Assembly (NCBI GenBank): GCA_031460455.1
Contig: JAVKTQ010000006.1
Span: forward strand, 1-64,000
Source of the DNA: Sporomusaceae bacterium
GTDB taxonomy: Bacteria; Bacillota; Negativicutes; Sporomusales; UBA7701
Direction of reading: 5' to 3'
DNA: 64,000 nucleotides
A program made the translations under genes and the position numbers. Positions 9,430 through 16,982 of this stretch are shown piece by piece. Below the pieces are notes generated by a model. It ran no database searches and had not been told where the DNA came from. It saw only the letters and a program-made list of their open reading frames with translations. Positions within the stretch are counted from its first letter, which is position 1; every line of letters begins with the position of its first letter.

Positions 9430-10048
9430 ATTTCCCCGGAATCTTCTTTGCCAGTCTTTCGCAATCGGCCACCAACCCGGGCAGCACGTTGGCGATGAAA
9501 TACCGGACGCTGACCAGATTGCTCGCCTTCAGTTTCTTGAGGATGGCGTGGTACTTTTCCTCGAATAGCCCGATATTGTTAAGCTTGACCTCGAAGATGC
9601 ACTCCATCAGCGCGTCGATATTGTCGGCGGCCCGCAGGATCTGGCCCTCCAGGCTGTCGTCCTTGCCGTCGAACAGCAGCTCGCGGTACAGCGTACAGTA
9701 AGGCTGCTCCATCTCGGCAAAAAGCGTCTCCTCCGCCAGCTCCTTCTCGATAATGGCGAGGGATGCCGAAAGCTCGGGATTCTTGTATTTCGTCGTGCTG
9801 AGAATATCGCCGGTTATCGACTCGATGACATCGTGATTGATAAGCTTGCGGAACAGCCGGCCCCAGTCGACCTTGCCGCCGTTCTCCTCCTCGATCAGCG
9901 CCAGCATCTGGCCGATCTGGGCGACAAGAAAGGAATGCTCACTCACCGTCGTCCGCTGATGCATGAATTCGGTCGCCCACCGGCCCATATTGTTGAGTTT
10001 GCGCACAAAAACGAGATAATTATGCAGCCCCACGGCCCAACCCCCCAT
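9428..10048 (-). CDS. HD-domain protein, YfbR-like 5'-nucleotidase family
   Basis: The 206-residue protein has an HD metal site: EHSFLVAQ (about 37-44) and NHDVIESITGDI (about 69-80), with a distal AADNIDALMECIFE (about 139-152). This spacing resembles YfbR/YfeH-type deoxyribonucleoside 5'-monophosphatases. The exact substrate is not visible. The start is uncertain: ATG 10048 has no clear site, while an in-frame GTG at 10033 follows a run of Gs. The last codons and stop lie in a truncated repeat. Confidence 0.75.
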   Translation of the reverse strand: MGGWAVGLHNYLVFVRKLNNMGRWATEFMHQRTTVSEHSFLVAQIGQMLALIEEENGGKVDWGRLFRKLINHDVIESITGDILSTTKYKNPELSASLAIIEKELAEETLFAEMEQPYCTLYRELLFDGKDDSLEGQILRAADNIDALMECIFEVKLNNIGLFEEKYHAILKKLKASNLVSVRYFIANVLPGLVADCERLAKKIPGK

Positions 10049-10137
10049 CCGATTCCCGGCGATAAAATTTTATTGTACCGCTATAAAACAGCGCCGAGCG
10101 CTTACATATATTTACAATATCATTTTTGGGGCGCCAC

Positions 10138-10146
10138 TGCTATAAT
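10138..10146 (+). promoter_or_regulatory. Extended -10 promoter of the OstA-like gene
   Basis: TGCTATAAT is an extended -10 box on the plus strand, about 24 bp before the ATG at 10171. No good -35 is visible at 17 bp, as is common with extended -10 promoters. Confidence 0.6.
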
Positions 10147-10170
10147 TTTATATAGAAAGGTGGGGCAACA

Positions 10171-10689
10171 ATGAAACGAAAAACACTGCTCGTCACCCTC
10201 CTGGCCCTTTTCCTGCTCACCGGCATAGCCTGCGCCGCTCCGGCGAAACCGATCATCAAAGCCGACAAAACCTATTTCGACATAAACACGGGCCTCTATG
10301 TCCTCAAGGGCAACGTCTACATAGAAGTGAAGGACCGGATCATCACCGCCGGCATGGCCAGAGTCAGCGTGGCCTCGCTTGAGGTCTGGGGCACCGAAGG
10401 CGTCACCGTCACCCAGGGCGACATCTGCTTCACCGGCCACGACGTCTACGTATTCGGCATGCAGGACAAGGCCAAGATCGACGGCGGCGTCACCTTCAAA
10501 CGCACCGGCCTGTCCATAACCGCCGACCGGGTCGAGTTCAACTGGAACAGCAAACTCGGCGTTTTCAGCGGCAACGTGCGAGTAACCCAGAACGACGCCA
10601 CCTGGACCGCGGACAGAGTAACCTACAACGTCGAAACCAACACCATCGTCCAGCCGACCATCCCGATAACGGCGGGAGCCGGCGAATAA
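10171..10689 (+). CDS. LptA/OstA-like periplasmic protein
   Basis: The 172-residue protein opens with a signal peptide (MKRKTLLVTLLALFLLTGIACA, cleavage after about residue 23) and continues as repeated beta strands of the OstA/LptA jellyroll type, for example VLKGNVYIEVKDR, ITADRVEFNWNSKLGVFSGNVRV and TADRVTYNVET. LptA-family proteins carry lipopolysaccharide across the periplasm, so the gene implies an outer membrane. GAAAGGTGGGG gives the start. It is a lone plus-strand gene with its own promoter and terminator, away from lptB, lptC or kdsC-type genes. It could be LptA itself or a paralogue. Confidence 0.85.
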   Translation: MKRKTLLVTLLALFLLTGIACAAPAKPIIKADKTYFDINTGLYVLKGNVYIEVKDRIITAGMARVSVASLEVWGTEGVTVTQGDICFTGHDVYVFGMQDKAKIDGGVTFKRTGLSITADRVEFNWNSKLGVFSGNVRVTQNDATWTADRVTYNVETNTIVQPTIPITAGAGE

Positions 10690-10701
10690 CACCTGACAAC
10701 T

Positions 10702-10732
10702 AACCCCCGGCGGGCGCCGGGGGTTCTTTTAT
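10702..10732 (+). terminator. Terminator of the OstA-like gene
   Basis: AACCCCCGGCGGGCGCCGGGGGTT stem followed by CTTTTATT, 13 bp after the stop codon. It may also serve lepB from the other side. Confidence 0.85.
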
Positions 10733-10753
10733 TACCGATTCCTGGCCCCGGAT

Positions 10754-11311
10754 CTAAAACAGCATAACCCCCAGGATATGGCCGACAGGGATGCTGCCGA
10801 TGAAGCGGCTGTCGCTGGAATTGTTGCGGTTGTCGCCCATCACGAAAACATGTCCGGCCGGCACCGTCACCTTGCCGGGCGAAGAATAGCGCATCGGCTC
10901 CTTGACGTAAGCTTCGGCCAGCGGCTTGCCGTTGCGGTAAACCTTGCCGTCCCTGAATTCAAGCACGTCGCCCGGCAGGCCGATCACCCGTTTCACCCAG
11001 ATATGGTTGGCGGGGACGCCGCCCTTGACGAGCGTCACGACGTTGCTCACCGGCTCGGCCAGATCGTCGGCGAACTTGCGGGTGCGGTCGACACGGCTGT
11101 CGATAACCACGATATCGCCGTAACCGGGCAACGTGCCCAAAGCATGGGCCACCTTGGAAAGATAAATCCGCTGGCCTTCGTGGAAGGTCGGCTCCATCGA
11201 CTGCCCCATTACCCTGGTGGGCTGAAAAGCGAAAATATTGATAACCAGAGCGATGGCGGCTGCGAGGACGAAAGTTTGCAGCCATTCGCCGGTTTCACGC
11301 ATGATACTCAT
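10754..11311 (-). CDS. lepB: Signal peptidase I LepB
   Basis: It removes signal peptides from exported proteins. The 185-residue enzyme has one N-terminal membrane helix (about 12-30), the catalytic serine in GQSMEPT (Ser38), the general-base lysine in VKRVIGLPGD (Lys107), and the C-terminal box GDNRNNSSDSR. Single-helix topology and length are Gram-positive-like. GGGAGG precedes the ATG. It overlaps the 3' end of ppsR by 17 bp, so the two genes are translationally coupled. Confidence 0.96.
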   Translation of the reverse strand: MSIMRETGEWLQTFVLAAAIALVINIFAFQPTRVMGQSMEPTFHEGQRIYLSKVAHALGTLPGYGDIVVIDSRVDRTRKFADDLAEPVSNVVTLVKGGVPANHIWVKRVIGLPGDVLEFRDGKVYRNGKPLAEAYVKEPMRYSSPGKVTVPAGHVFVMGDNRNNSSDSRFIGSIPVGHILGVMLF

Positions 11312-12131
11312 TATGACCTCCCTTGGGGCCGCCTTTCTGGACGATTTCCAGGATCTTGTTGGCCGTCTCCTCGATGGCCTTGTTGGAAACGTCGATAATC
11401 GGGCACTGCAGCTTGCGCATCAGGCTTTTGGCGTGTTCGAGCTCCTCGGTGATGCGGTCGATATTGGCATAGCTGGCATCCGAACCCAGGCCCATCGTCC
11501 GCAGGCGTTCGGCGCGGATCTCGTTGAGCTTGTAGGGGTTGATCACCAACCCCACGATGCGGTGGGCAGGCACCTGGAAAAGCTCCTGCGGCGGCGGCAC
11601 CTCCGGCACCAGCGGCACATTGGCCACCTTGACCCGCTTGTGCGCCAGGTACATGCTCAGCGGCGTCTTGGAAGTACGGGACACGCCGATGAGGATTATA
11701 TCCGCCTTGGGTATACCCCAGGGATTCTTGCCGTCGTCGTACTTGACGGCGAACTCTACCGCCTCCACCCGCCGGAAATACTCCTGGTCGAGCTTGTGCA
11801 TCAGACCGGGCTTCAGTTTGGGCGTGAGCGAAGTCGCCTGCTGGACCGCCTGAATCATCGGCCCCATGATGTCGATGGTATGGACGCCGTGCGCCTTCGC
11901 CAGCTCCACCACCGCCGCCCGCAGCTGGGGCGACACCAGGGTATGGCACACGACGCTTCCCGTGCCGGCCGCAGCCTCAAGCACCTCTTCGATCTGGCTC
12001 ACGGAATTGATATAGGGCACGCGGACAATATCGAACCGGCCGAGGTCGAACTGGCTCGCAGTAGCGCGGGCCACCAGCTCGGCCGTCTCGCCTATGGAAT
12101 CGGAGAGGGCATAGATTATCTCCTGTTGCAT
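11295..12131 (-). CDS. ppsR: Pyruvate, phosphate dikinase regulatory protein (kinase/pyrophosphorylase)
   Basis: This DUF299-family bifunctional enzyme inactivates pyruvate, phosphate dikinase or PEP synthase by ADP-dependent threonine phosphorylation and restores it by phosphorolysis. The 278-residue protein has the opening YALSDSIGETAELVA (about 7-21), the P-loop-like GVSRTSKTPLSMYLA (about 150-164) and the motif VINPYKLNEIR. GGGGGAG precedes the ATG. It lies downstream of glyS as in many Firmicutes but is separated by the glyS terminator and a palindromic repeat. No target dikinase gene is in the window. Confidence 0.95.
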   Translation of the reverse strand: MQQEIIYALSDSIGETAELVARATASQFDLGRFDIVRVPYINSVSQIEEVLEAAAGTGSVVCHTLVSPQLRAAVVELAKAHGVHTIDIMGPMIQAVQQATSLTPKLKPGLMHKLDQEYFRRVEAVEFAVKYDDGKNPWGIPKADIILIGVSRTSKTPLSMYLAHKRVKVANVPLVPEVPPPQELFQVPAHRIVGLVINPYKLNEIRAERLRTMGLGSDASYANIDRITEELEHAKSLMRKLQCPIIDVSNKAIEETANKILEIVQKGGPKGGHNEYHA

Positions 12132-12152
12132 CGGTCTCCCCCTTTTTCAAAG

Positions 12153-12272
12153 CAGGCCGTTGATAAGCCCCATCTGCTGTGTTGCTCCTGCGGGCGCTTG
12201 CTAGCGTACGTTCGAGTACGCGTCGCGGCGCGTCCTCGGTGCGCCTTGCATCTGGGGCTTCTGAACGGCCTG
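12153..12272 (+). repeat. Intercistronic palindromic repeat (copy 3)
   Basis: CAGGCCGTTGATAAGCCCC and GGGGCTTCTGAACGGCCTG form the outer arms, with core CATCTGCTGTGTTGCTCC, inner GCGTACG..GTACGC hairpin and GCCTTGCATCTGG. The two outermost bases (CA/TG) also pair. It is located between glyS and ppsR. Confidence 0.85.
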
Positions 12273-12304
12273 GCACATTTCAAAAAATACCGTTCGTTCG
12301 GGAG

Positions 12305-12349
12305 ACAAAAAGAAGCCCCCGAGTTATTATACCCTGTATCCTCGGGGGC
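12305..12349 (-). terminator. Terminator of glyQS
   Basis: Minus-strand stem CCCCCGAG paired with CTCGGGGG, then TTCTTTTTGT, just after the glyS stop codon. Confidence 0.85.
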
Positions 12350-12361
12350 GTGCAAGCGGTG

Positions 12362-14425
12362 CTATGCGGCAACTATCTTACTGAGATCGGCGAACTTGGC
12401 GGTCAGCGCGGTGATGCCCTTCAGCAGGGCCAGCCGGTTGTTGCGGACAGCCACATCGTCGACCATGACCATCACCTGGGTGAAGAAGGCGTCGATGGGG
12501 TCGGTCAACCCGGCCATCACCTTCAGCACACCGGCGTAGTCCCTGGCGGCGGCCAGCGCGGCGATCTCCTCGCGGGCGCCCTCCAGGGCCGCGTACAGCG
12601 CCTTCTCGCCGTCGCCGGCGAACAAGGCCGGATCGATAGCGTCACTCACCGCGTTCTTGGCCAGATTGCCGGCCCGGGTCAGCGCCTGGACGGCCCGCTG
12701 CATGGCCTCGGTCGCGCCGCCCTCGGCGAGAGCCTTGGCCCGCAGCCAGGCGTCGTACACATCGTCCGTATCGGCCGCCAGCACCGCGTCGACCATATCG
12801 TAGCGCACGCCTTCGTCGGCCAGCACGTTTTTCAGGCGCAGCCGGAAAAACTCGGCGATATCCTCGCTTAGCTTGGCGCGGCGCTCCTCGCCGGCGATGG
12901 CGAGCAGGTCCATGGCGGCGGCGGCGAGCTGCCGCAGCGAAACGTGGTAACGGGCGCCGATCAGGATGTTGACGATGCCCAAAGCCTGACGGCGAAGGGC
13001 GTACGGGTCCTGGGAGCCGGTGGGGATGAGGCCGCGGCTGAACGTGGACACGATATTGTCCAGTTTATCGGCGATGCTGACCATGCGGCCGGCCGGCGTC
13101 TGGGGCAGATCGTCCCCCGCGAACCGTGGCAGATAATGCTCGAACACCGCTTCGGCCACCGCCGGCTCCTCGCCGCCCAGTTTTGCGTACTCGCGGCCCA
13201 TCACGCCCTGCAGCTCGGTAAACTCGCACACCATGCCGGTGACGAGGTCGGCCTTGGCGAGGTGGGCGCCGCGCTCGATCCTGGGCAGCTCCGCTTTCGG
13301 CAGACCGGCCGCCTTGGCGATCCCGGCCGCCAGCTTCTGAAGGCGTACCGTCTTATCGTACATCGTTCCCAGGCCTTCCTGGAAAACGATCGTTTTGAGT
13401 TTTTCCACCCGGTCGGCCAGCGGCGCCTTCTTATCCTCCTCGAAGAAGAAACGCGCGTCGGCCAGACGGGCTTTCAGCACCCGCTCATTGCCGTGACGGA
13501 CAATGTCGATATAGTCCTGGCCGCCGTTGCGGACGGTGATGAATACCGGCAGCAGCTTGCCATCGGCCGAGAAAACCGGGAAATAGCGCTGATGCTCGCG
13601 CATCGGCGTGATGACCGCCTCAGCCGGCAGGGCGAGGTACTTCTCCTCGAACCGCCCGCACAGCGCGGTCGGATACTCCACCAGATAGGTAACCTCTTCA
13701 AGGAGATCCTCATCGATGACAGCCGTCCCGCCCTGCTGCACGGCGAGTTTCTCGACCTGTTCGCGGATGACCTGGCGGCGGAGATTCTGGTCGACCATGA
13801 CGTGATTGTCCGTCATCTTGACGAAATACTCGTCGACCGACGCCACCTTGACCGGTCCCTTGCTAAGGAAGCGATGGCCGTGGCTGACGCTGCCGGCGGT
13901 CACCTCGGCGAGAGTGAAGGGAACGACGTCGCGGCCGAAGAGAGCCACCAGCCAGCGGATGGGGCGCGCAAACCTGATGTCGAGGTCTCCCCAGCGCATG
14001 CTCTTGGGGAAGTTGATCGCGGTGACGATCTCCGGCAGCAGTTCCGGCAAAATACCGGCGACCGGCTGGCCGGCCTCGTGGACGGCGGCGAACACATACC
14101 CGTCTTTGACGACGAGATCCTTGACATCCACGCCCTGGCCGCGGGCGAAACCCTGGGCCGCCTTGGTCGGCGCGCCGCTGCCGTCGAAAGCGATCTTCAC
14201 GGCCGGTCCTTTATTTTCGCTGTTGCGGTCGGCCTGCTGCTCGGCCATCCCCCGCACCACCAGCACCAGGCGGCGGGGCGTGCCGAACGTCTGCACCTCG
14301 CCGCACGCGATGCGGCGCTCGGCGAACTTGGCCTTGGCGATATCGGCCAACTGGGCGAGCACGGCCGGCATAAACTTGGCAGGGATCTCTTCGCTGCCAA
14401 TCTCCAGGAGCAAATCCTTAGCCAT
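12362..14425 (-). CDS. glyS: Glycine--tRNA ligase beta subunit
   Basis: This is the tRNA-binding subunit of the alpha2beta2 glycyl-tRNA synthetase. The 687-residue protein opens with LLLEIGSEEIPAKFMPAV and contains EYPTALCGRFEEKYLALP and HQRYFP, conserved in GlyS, an HD-like central region (IERGAHLAKADLVTGMV), and a C-terminal anticodon-binding helix bundle ending in DDVAVRNNRLALL. Length is standard. It starts one base after the glyQ stop and shares its T-box leader and terminator. Confidence 0.97.
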   Translation of the reverse strand: MAKDLLLEIGSEEIPAKFMPAVLAQLADIAKAKFAERRIACGEVQTFGTPRRLVLVVRGMAEQQADRNSENKGPAVKIAFDGSGAPTKAAQGFARGQGVDVKDLVVKDGYVFAAVHEAGQPVAGILPELLPEIVTAINFPKSMRWGDLDIRFARPIRWLVALFGRDVVPFTLAEVTAGSVSHGHRFLSKGPVKVASVDEYFVKMTDNHVMVDQNLRRQVIREQVEKLAVQQGGTAVIDEDLLEEVTYLVEYPTALCGRFEEKYLALPAEAVITPMREHQRYFPVFSADGKLLPVFITVRNGGQDYIDIVRHGNERVLKARLADARFFFEEDKKAPLADRVEKLKTIVFQEGLGTMYDKTVRLQKLAAGIAKAAGLPKAELPRIERGAHLAKADLVTGMVCEFTELQGVMGREYAKLGGEEPAVAEAVFEHYLPRFAGDDLPQTPAGRMVSIADKLDNIVSTFSRGLIPTGSQDPYALRRQALGIVNILIGARYHVSLRQLAAAAMDLLAIAGEERRAKLSEDIAEFFRLRLKNVLADEGVRYDMVDAVLAADTDDVYDAWLRAKALAEGGATEAMQRAVQALTRAGNLAKNAVSDAIDPALFAGDGEKALYAALEGAREEIAALAAARDYAGVLKVMAGLTDPIDAFFTQVMVMVDDVAVRNNRLALLKGITALTAKFADLSKIVAA

Positions 14426-14426
14426 G

Positions 14427-15302
14427 TTATTTCCCCCCTTTCAGAAGCGGGTAGCCTAATTTCTCGCGCTGTTCCAGGTACCCCTGGGCGCACAGGCGGG
14501 CCAGGTTGCGGACCCGGCCGATAAAGGCGGTGCGCTCGCTGACGCTGATCGCGCCGCGGGCGTCCAGCAGGTTGAAGGCGTGGGAGCACTTCAGCACATA
14601 ATCGTACGCCGGCAGAACATAGCCGAGGTCGACGACGCGAATGGCTTCCTTCTCGTACATATCGAAAAGCGTGAACAGCATGGACGCATCGGAAAGCTCG
14701 AAATTATAAGTCGACTGCTCCACCTCGTTGCGGTGGAAAACGTCGCCGTAAGTGATGCCTGCCACCCACTCGATGTCGAACACGTTCTCCTTGCCCTGGA
14801 TATACATCGCCAGGCGTTCAAGGCCGTAAGTGATCTCGACCGACACCGGCTTGACGTCGATGCTGCCCACCTGCTGGAAATAGGTGAACTGGGTGATCTC
14901 CATGCCGTCCAGCCACACTTCCCAGCCCAGGCCCCACGCGCCGAGGGTCGGCGACTCCCAGTTATCCTCCACGAAGCGGATATCGTGCTTGTCAGGGTCG
15001 ACGCCCAGCTTGGCCAGACTCGCCAGGTATAGTTCCTGGATGTTAGCCGGCGAGGGCTTCATGATAACCTGGTACTGGTGATGCTGGAACAGGCGGTTGG
15101 GGTTGTCGCCGTAGCGTCCGTCGGCCGGCCGGCGGGAAGGCTCCACGTAAGCCACGTTCCACGGCTCGGGACCGAGGGCGCGCAGGAAGGTGGCCGGATT
15201 CATCGTACCGGCGCCCTTCTCCACGTCGTAAGGCTGCTGGATGATGCACTTCTGCTCAGCCCAGAAGTTCTCCAAGGTCAGGATTATTTCCTGAAAAGTC
15301 AC
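14427..15302 (-). CDS. glyQ: Glycine--tRNA ligase alpha subunit
   Basis: This catalytic subunit forms glycyl-adenylate. The 291-residue protein has the class II synthetase core: [16 protein letters not shown] near the N terminus, [17 protein letters not shown], and [22 protein letters not shown] prefer GTG 15302 because AGGAGG (15311-15316) lies 8 bases upstream of it but only 2 bases from the ATG at 15308. It is co-transcribed with glyS behind a glycine T-box. Confidence 0.95.
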   Translation of the reverse strand: MTFQEIILTLENFWAEQKCIIQQPYDVEKGAGTMNPATFLRALGPEPWNVAYVEPSRRPADGRYGDNPNRLFQHHQYQVIMKPSPANIQELYLASLAKLGVDPDKHDIRFVEDNWESPTLGAWGLGWEVWLDGMEITQFTYFQQVGSIDVKPVSVEITYGLERLAMYIQGKENVFDIEWVAGITYGDVFHRNEVEQSTYNFELSDASMLFTLFDMYEKEAIRVVDLGYVLPAYDYVLKCSHAFNLLDARGAISVSERTAFIGRVRNLARLCAQGYLEQREKLGYPLLKGGK

Positions 15303-15323
15303 TGTCATCGCCTCCTGAAAATC

Positions 15324-15552
15324 AAAATAAAAACTCCCGTCCCGTAACATATCGTTACAGGGACGGGAGCTTGCTTCCCGCGGTTCCACCCTGATTGGCC
15401 CTGAGGCCCGCCTTAATTGATAGCAGGCTTTACTCTTCCTTACGGAATTTCCTCCCGCGGCTCAAGAACGCCTTCGCCCGCCTGTACCGGGCTTGCACTG
15501 TCCCCGGTTCGCTGCACTCGGCGGCTACTACTCTCCGTCATCGCCATCTGTC
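15324..15552 (-). promoter_or_regulatory. T-box leader controlling glyQS
   Basis: The leader carries the T-box sequence GGGTGGAACCGCGGG (15377-15391), which pairs with the uncharged tRNA 3' end in the antiterminator. The competing terminator is the long stem CTCCCGTCCCTGTAAC/GTTACGGGACGGGAG followed by TTTTTATTTT (15324-15369). Upstream stem I elements include AGAGTAGTAGCCG. A likely glycine specifier GGC sits in GCGAAGGCGTT near 15470-15472; that assignment is tentative. Uncharged tRNA-Gly is expected to allow read-through. Confidence 0.93.
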
Positions 15553-15557
15553 TTCAT

Positions 15558-15586
15558 AATATAGCAAATTTGCCCTATCCTGTCAA
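15558..15586 (-). promoter_or_regulatory. Sigma-A promoter of the glyQS T-box transcript
   Basis: Minus-strand TTGACA (15581-15586), a 17-bp spacer and TATATT (15558-15563). It abuts the stop codon of the upstream DUF4342 gene. Confidence 0.88.
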
Positions 15587-15587
15587 C

Positions 15588-16025
15588 TTATAAACTGCCC
15601 CGCGGCCCATCCCGGTCGTCGGCCGGCCGCACCTCGGTCTCCTCACTGGCGCCGCCCTCCCGAACAACCTCGATGGTGCAGCGCTTGAAGACAGCCACAA
15701 GCACGCCTAAAGCCGCCAACTGCGGCAGAAACACGGCGCTGATCGCCCCCAGCGTCACAGGTATCTCCACCAACGTCTTGCCGTCCTGCTTGACGCGGAT
15801 CTTGGTCACGTTGCCCTGATGGATGAGCTCCTTGACCTTGTCCACCACCTCGCCGGACTTCACCGAGAACTCCTCTGTCCAGCCGCCCGGCTTCTTGGCC
15901 TCAAGATCCACCAGCGCATCGAGAACGTTGCCGCCGGCGCGCTCCAGCGCATCCTTTGCCTCCCGGTAAGTAACGCCGGTGCGTTCGCGGATAGTATCGA
16001 TCTTTTCGAGGGTAATATCTTCCAT
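15588..16025 (-). CDS. DUF4342 family protein with UBA-like N terminus
   Basis: The 145-residue protein starts with a UBA/EF-Ts-like helical domain (IRERTGVTYREAKDALERAGGNVLDALVDLE, about 11-43 with the typical GVTYxEAKxALE pattern), followed by a DUF4342 segment with IRVKQDGKTLVEIPVTLG and a hydrophobic stretch (about 92-112) that may be a membrane helix. The C-terminal tail is charged. Function is not established. AGGAGG precedes the ATG. It lies directly downstream of recO. Confidence 0.82.
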   Translation of the reverse strand: MEDITLEKIDTIRERTGVTYREAKDALERAGGNVLDALVDLEAKKPGGWTEEFSVKSGEVVDKVKELIHQGNVTKIRVKQDGKTLVEIPVTLGAISAVFLPQLAALGVLVAVFKRCTIEVVREGGASEETEVRPADDRDGPRGSL

Positions 16026-16051
16026 CGTTTTCCCTCCTGCTGCCGTTTCGT

Positions 16052-16813
16052 TTATTGTCCCCGTCCGTCGCCGGTTTTATCCCGCGCCAGCGTTGCGATG
16101 AAAGCCAGCGACCTGAGGGGCTTGTCCAGTCGCCAGGTGAGGAACTCGCCCAGCAGCCGTTCGGTCTCCATGAGGACGGCGCCGGTCACCGAGAAATGCC
16201 CCGGATTGGCCAAATCCAGCTCGAGCATACGGGCCAGAAAATCCCTGCCCTCAACGCCGAACGGCGTCATATGGGGCTCGGCGCAGGCGGCGCACACCCC
16301 GCCGCCGGCCGCGGCGTCGAAACGGGCCGGGAACGGAAGCTCCCGGCCACAGACTACACACTGCTCGTACTCTGGCCGGAACCCGGCCATCGCCAGAAGC
16401 TGCAGCGCGGCTGCCAGGGCTGCTACCCGGACATTGCGGCTCGCCAGCAGGGCGAAAGCGGCCAGCAGCAGGTCGAACGCCGCCGGCTCCGGCTCACGCT
16501 CCGGCCACAGCTCGGCCACCAGTTCGGCCAGCAATGTCGCGTACGCCATTTTGTCGAGATCCTCGCGCAGTTCGCGGAACGACCGCCTGATGGCGCACTG
16601 TTTGAGGGCCTCGATATTCCTTCCCGTCGCCAGCGCCAGATCGACATGGGCGAAAGGCTGGACGCAGCCGGCCAGCTCGTTGCGCGGCCGGCGGGCTCCG
16701 TAGGCCAAAGCCGAGAGCTTGCCGTGTTCGCGCGAAAATAAAGTCACCATCCGGCTGGTGGCGTCATAGTCCCGCACCGCCAGCAGGATGGCCTCACAAT
16801 TGTATGCACCCAT
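16052..16813 (-). CDS. recO: DNA repair protein RecO
   Basis: RecO helps load RecA on SSB-coated single-stranded DNA in the RecFOR pathway. The 253-residue protein has an N-terminal OB fold (EAILLAVRDYDATSRMVTLFSREHGKLSALAYGARR is its typical opening, from residue 5), a helical core, and a zinc site CVVCG ... CAAC (about 150-175). The start at 16813 gives the family-typical MGAYNCEAI opening. A small YqzL-like gene ends 7 bp upstream, as in Bacillus. Confidence 0.95.
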   Translation of the reverse strand: MGAYNCEAILLAVRDYDATSRMVTLFSREHGKLSALAYGARRPRNELAGCVQPFAHVDLALATGRNIEALKQCAIRRSFRELREDLDKMAYATLLAELVAELWPEREPEPAAFDLLLAAFALLASRNVRVAALAAALQLLAMAGFRPEYEQCVVCGRELPFPARFDAAAGGGVCAACAEPHMTPFGVEGRDFLARMLELDLANPGHFSVTGAVLMETERLLGEFLTWRLDKPLRSLAFIATLARDKTGDGRGQ

Positions 16814-16820
16814 GCCGGTA

Positions 16821-16922
16821 CTAATCCCGGCCGGTCCGGACGGAATCCGCCGGATGATCGCTGCAATGCCGGTAGAGCAAATACGCCCTGATATCACCGG
16901 TACTGAGGAAGATTTCCCACAT
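16821..16922 (-). CDS. YqzL-like small protein, 33 aa
   Basis: This short frame upstream of recO encodes a 33-residue peptide with the pattern MWEIFLSTGDIRAYLLYR at its N terminus. The W-x-x-F-x-x-TG-x-x-x-x-YLLY pattern is the signature of the YqzL family, whose Bacillus member also sits next to recO. AAGGGA lies five bases before the ATG. An in-frame GTG at 16946 would add eight residues. The function of the family is unknown. The C-terminal half is arginine- and aspartate-rich and shorter than in Bacillus. Confidence 0.65.
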   Translation of the reverse strand: MWEIFLSTGDIRAYLLYRHCSDHPADSVRTGRD

Positions 16923-16982
16923 CAGTTCCCTTAGCAATACGCGCACATCCCTTCGGTGTTTTGCGCAGCGGGATTTCGCCGG

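Noticed and set aside
12153-12272. Small open frames crossing the palindromic repeats (also at 20322, 21777, 35519 and 47627)
   Set aside because: Similar short peptides can be read from many copies, but they start at different places, lack ribosome binding sites and break in other copies; the conservation is of DNA or RNA, not protein.
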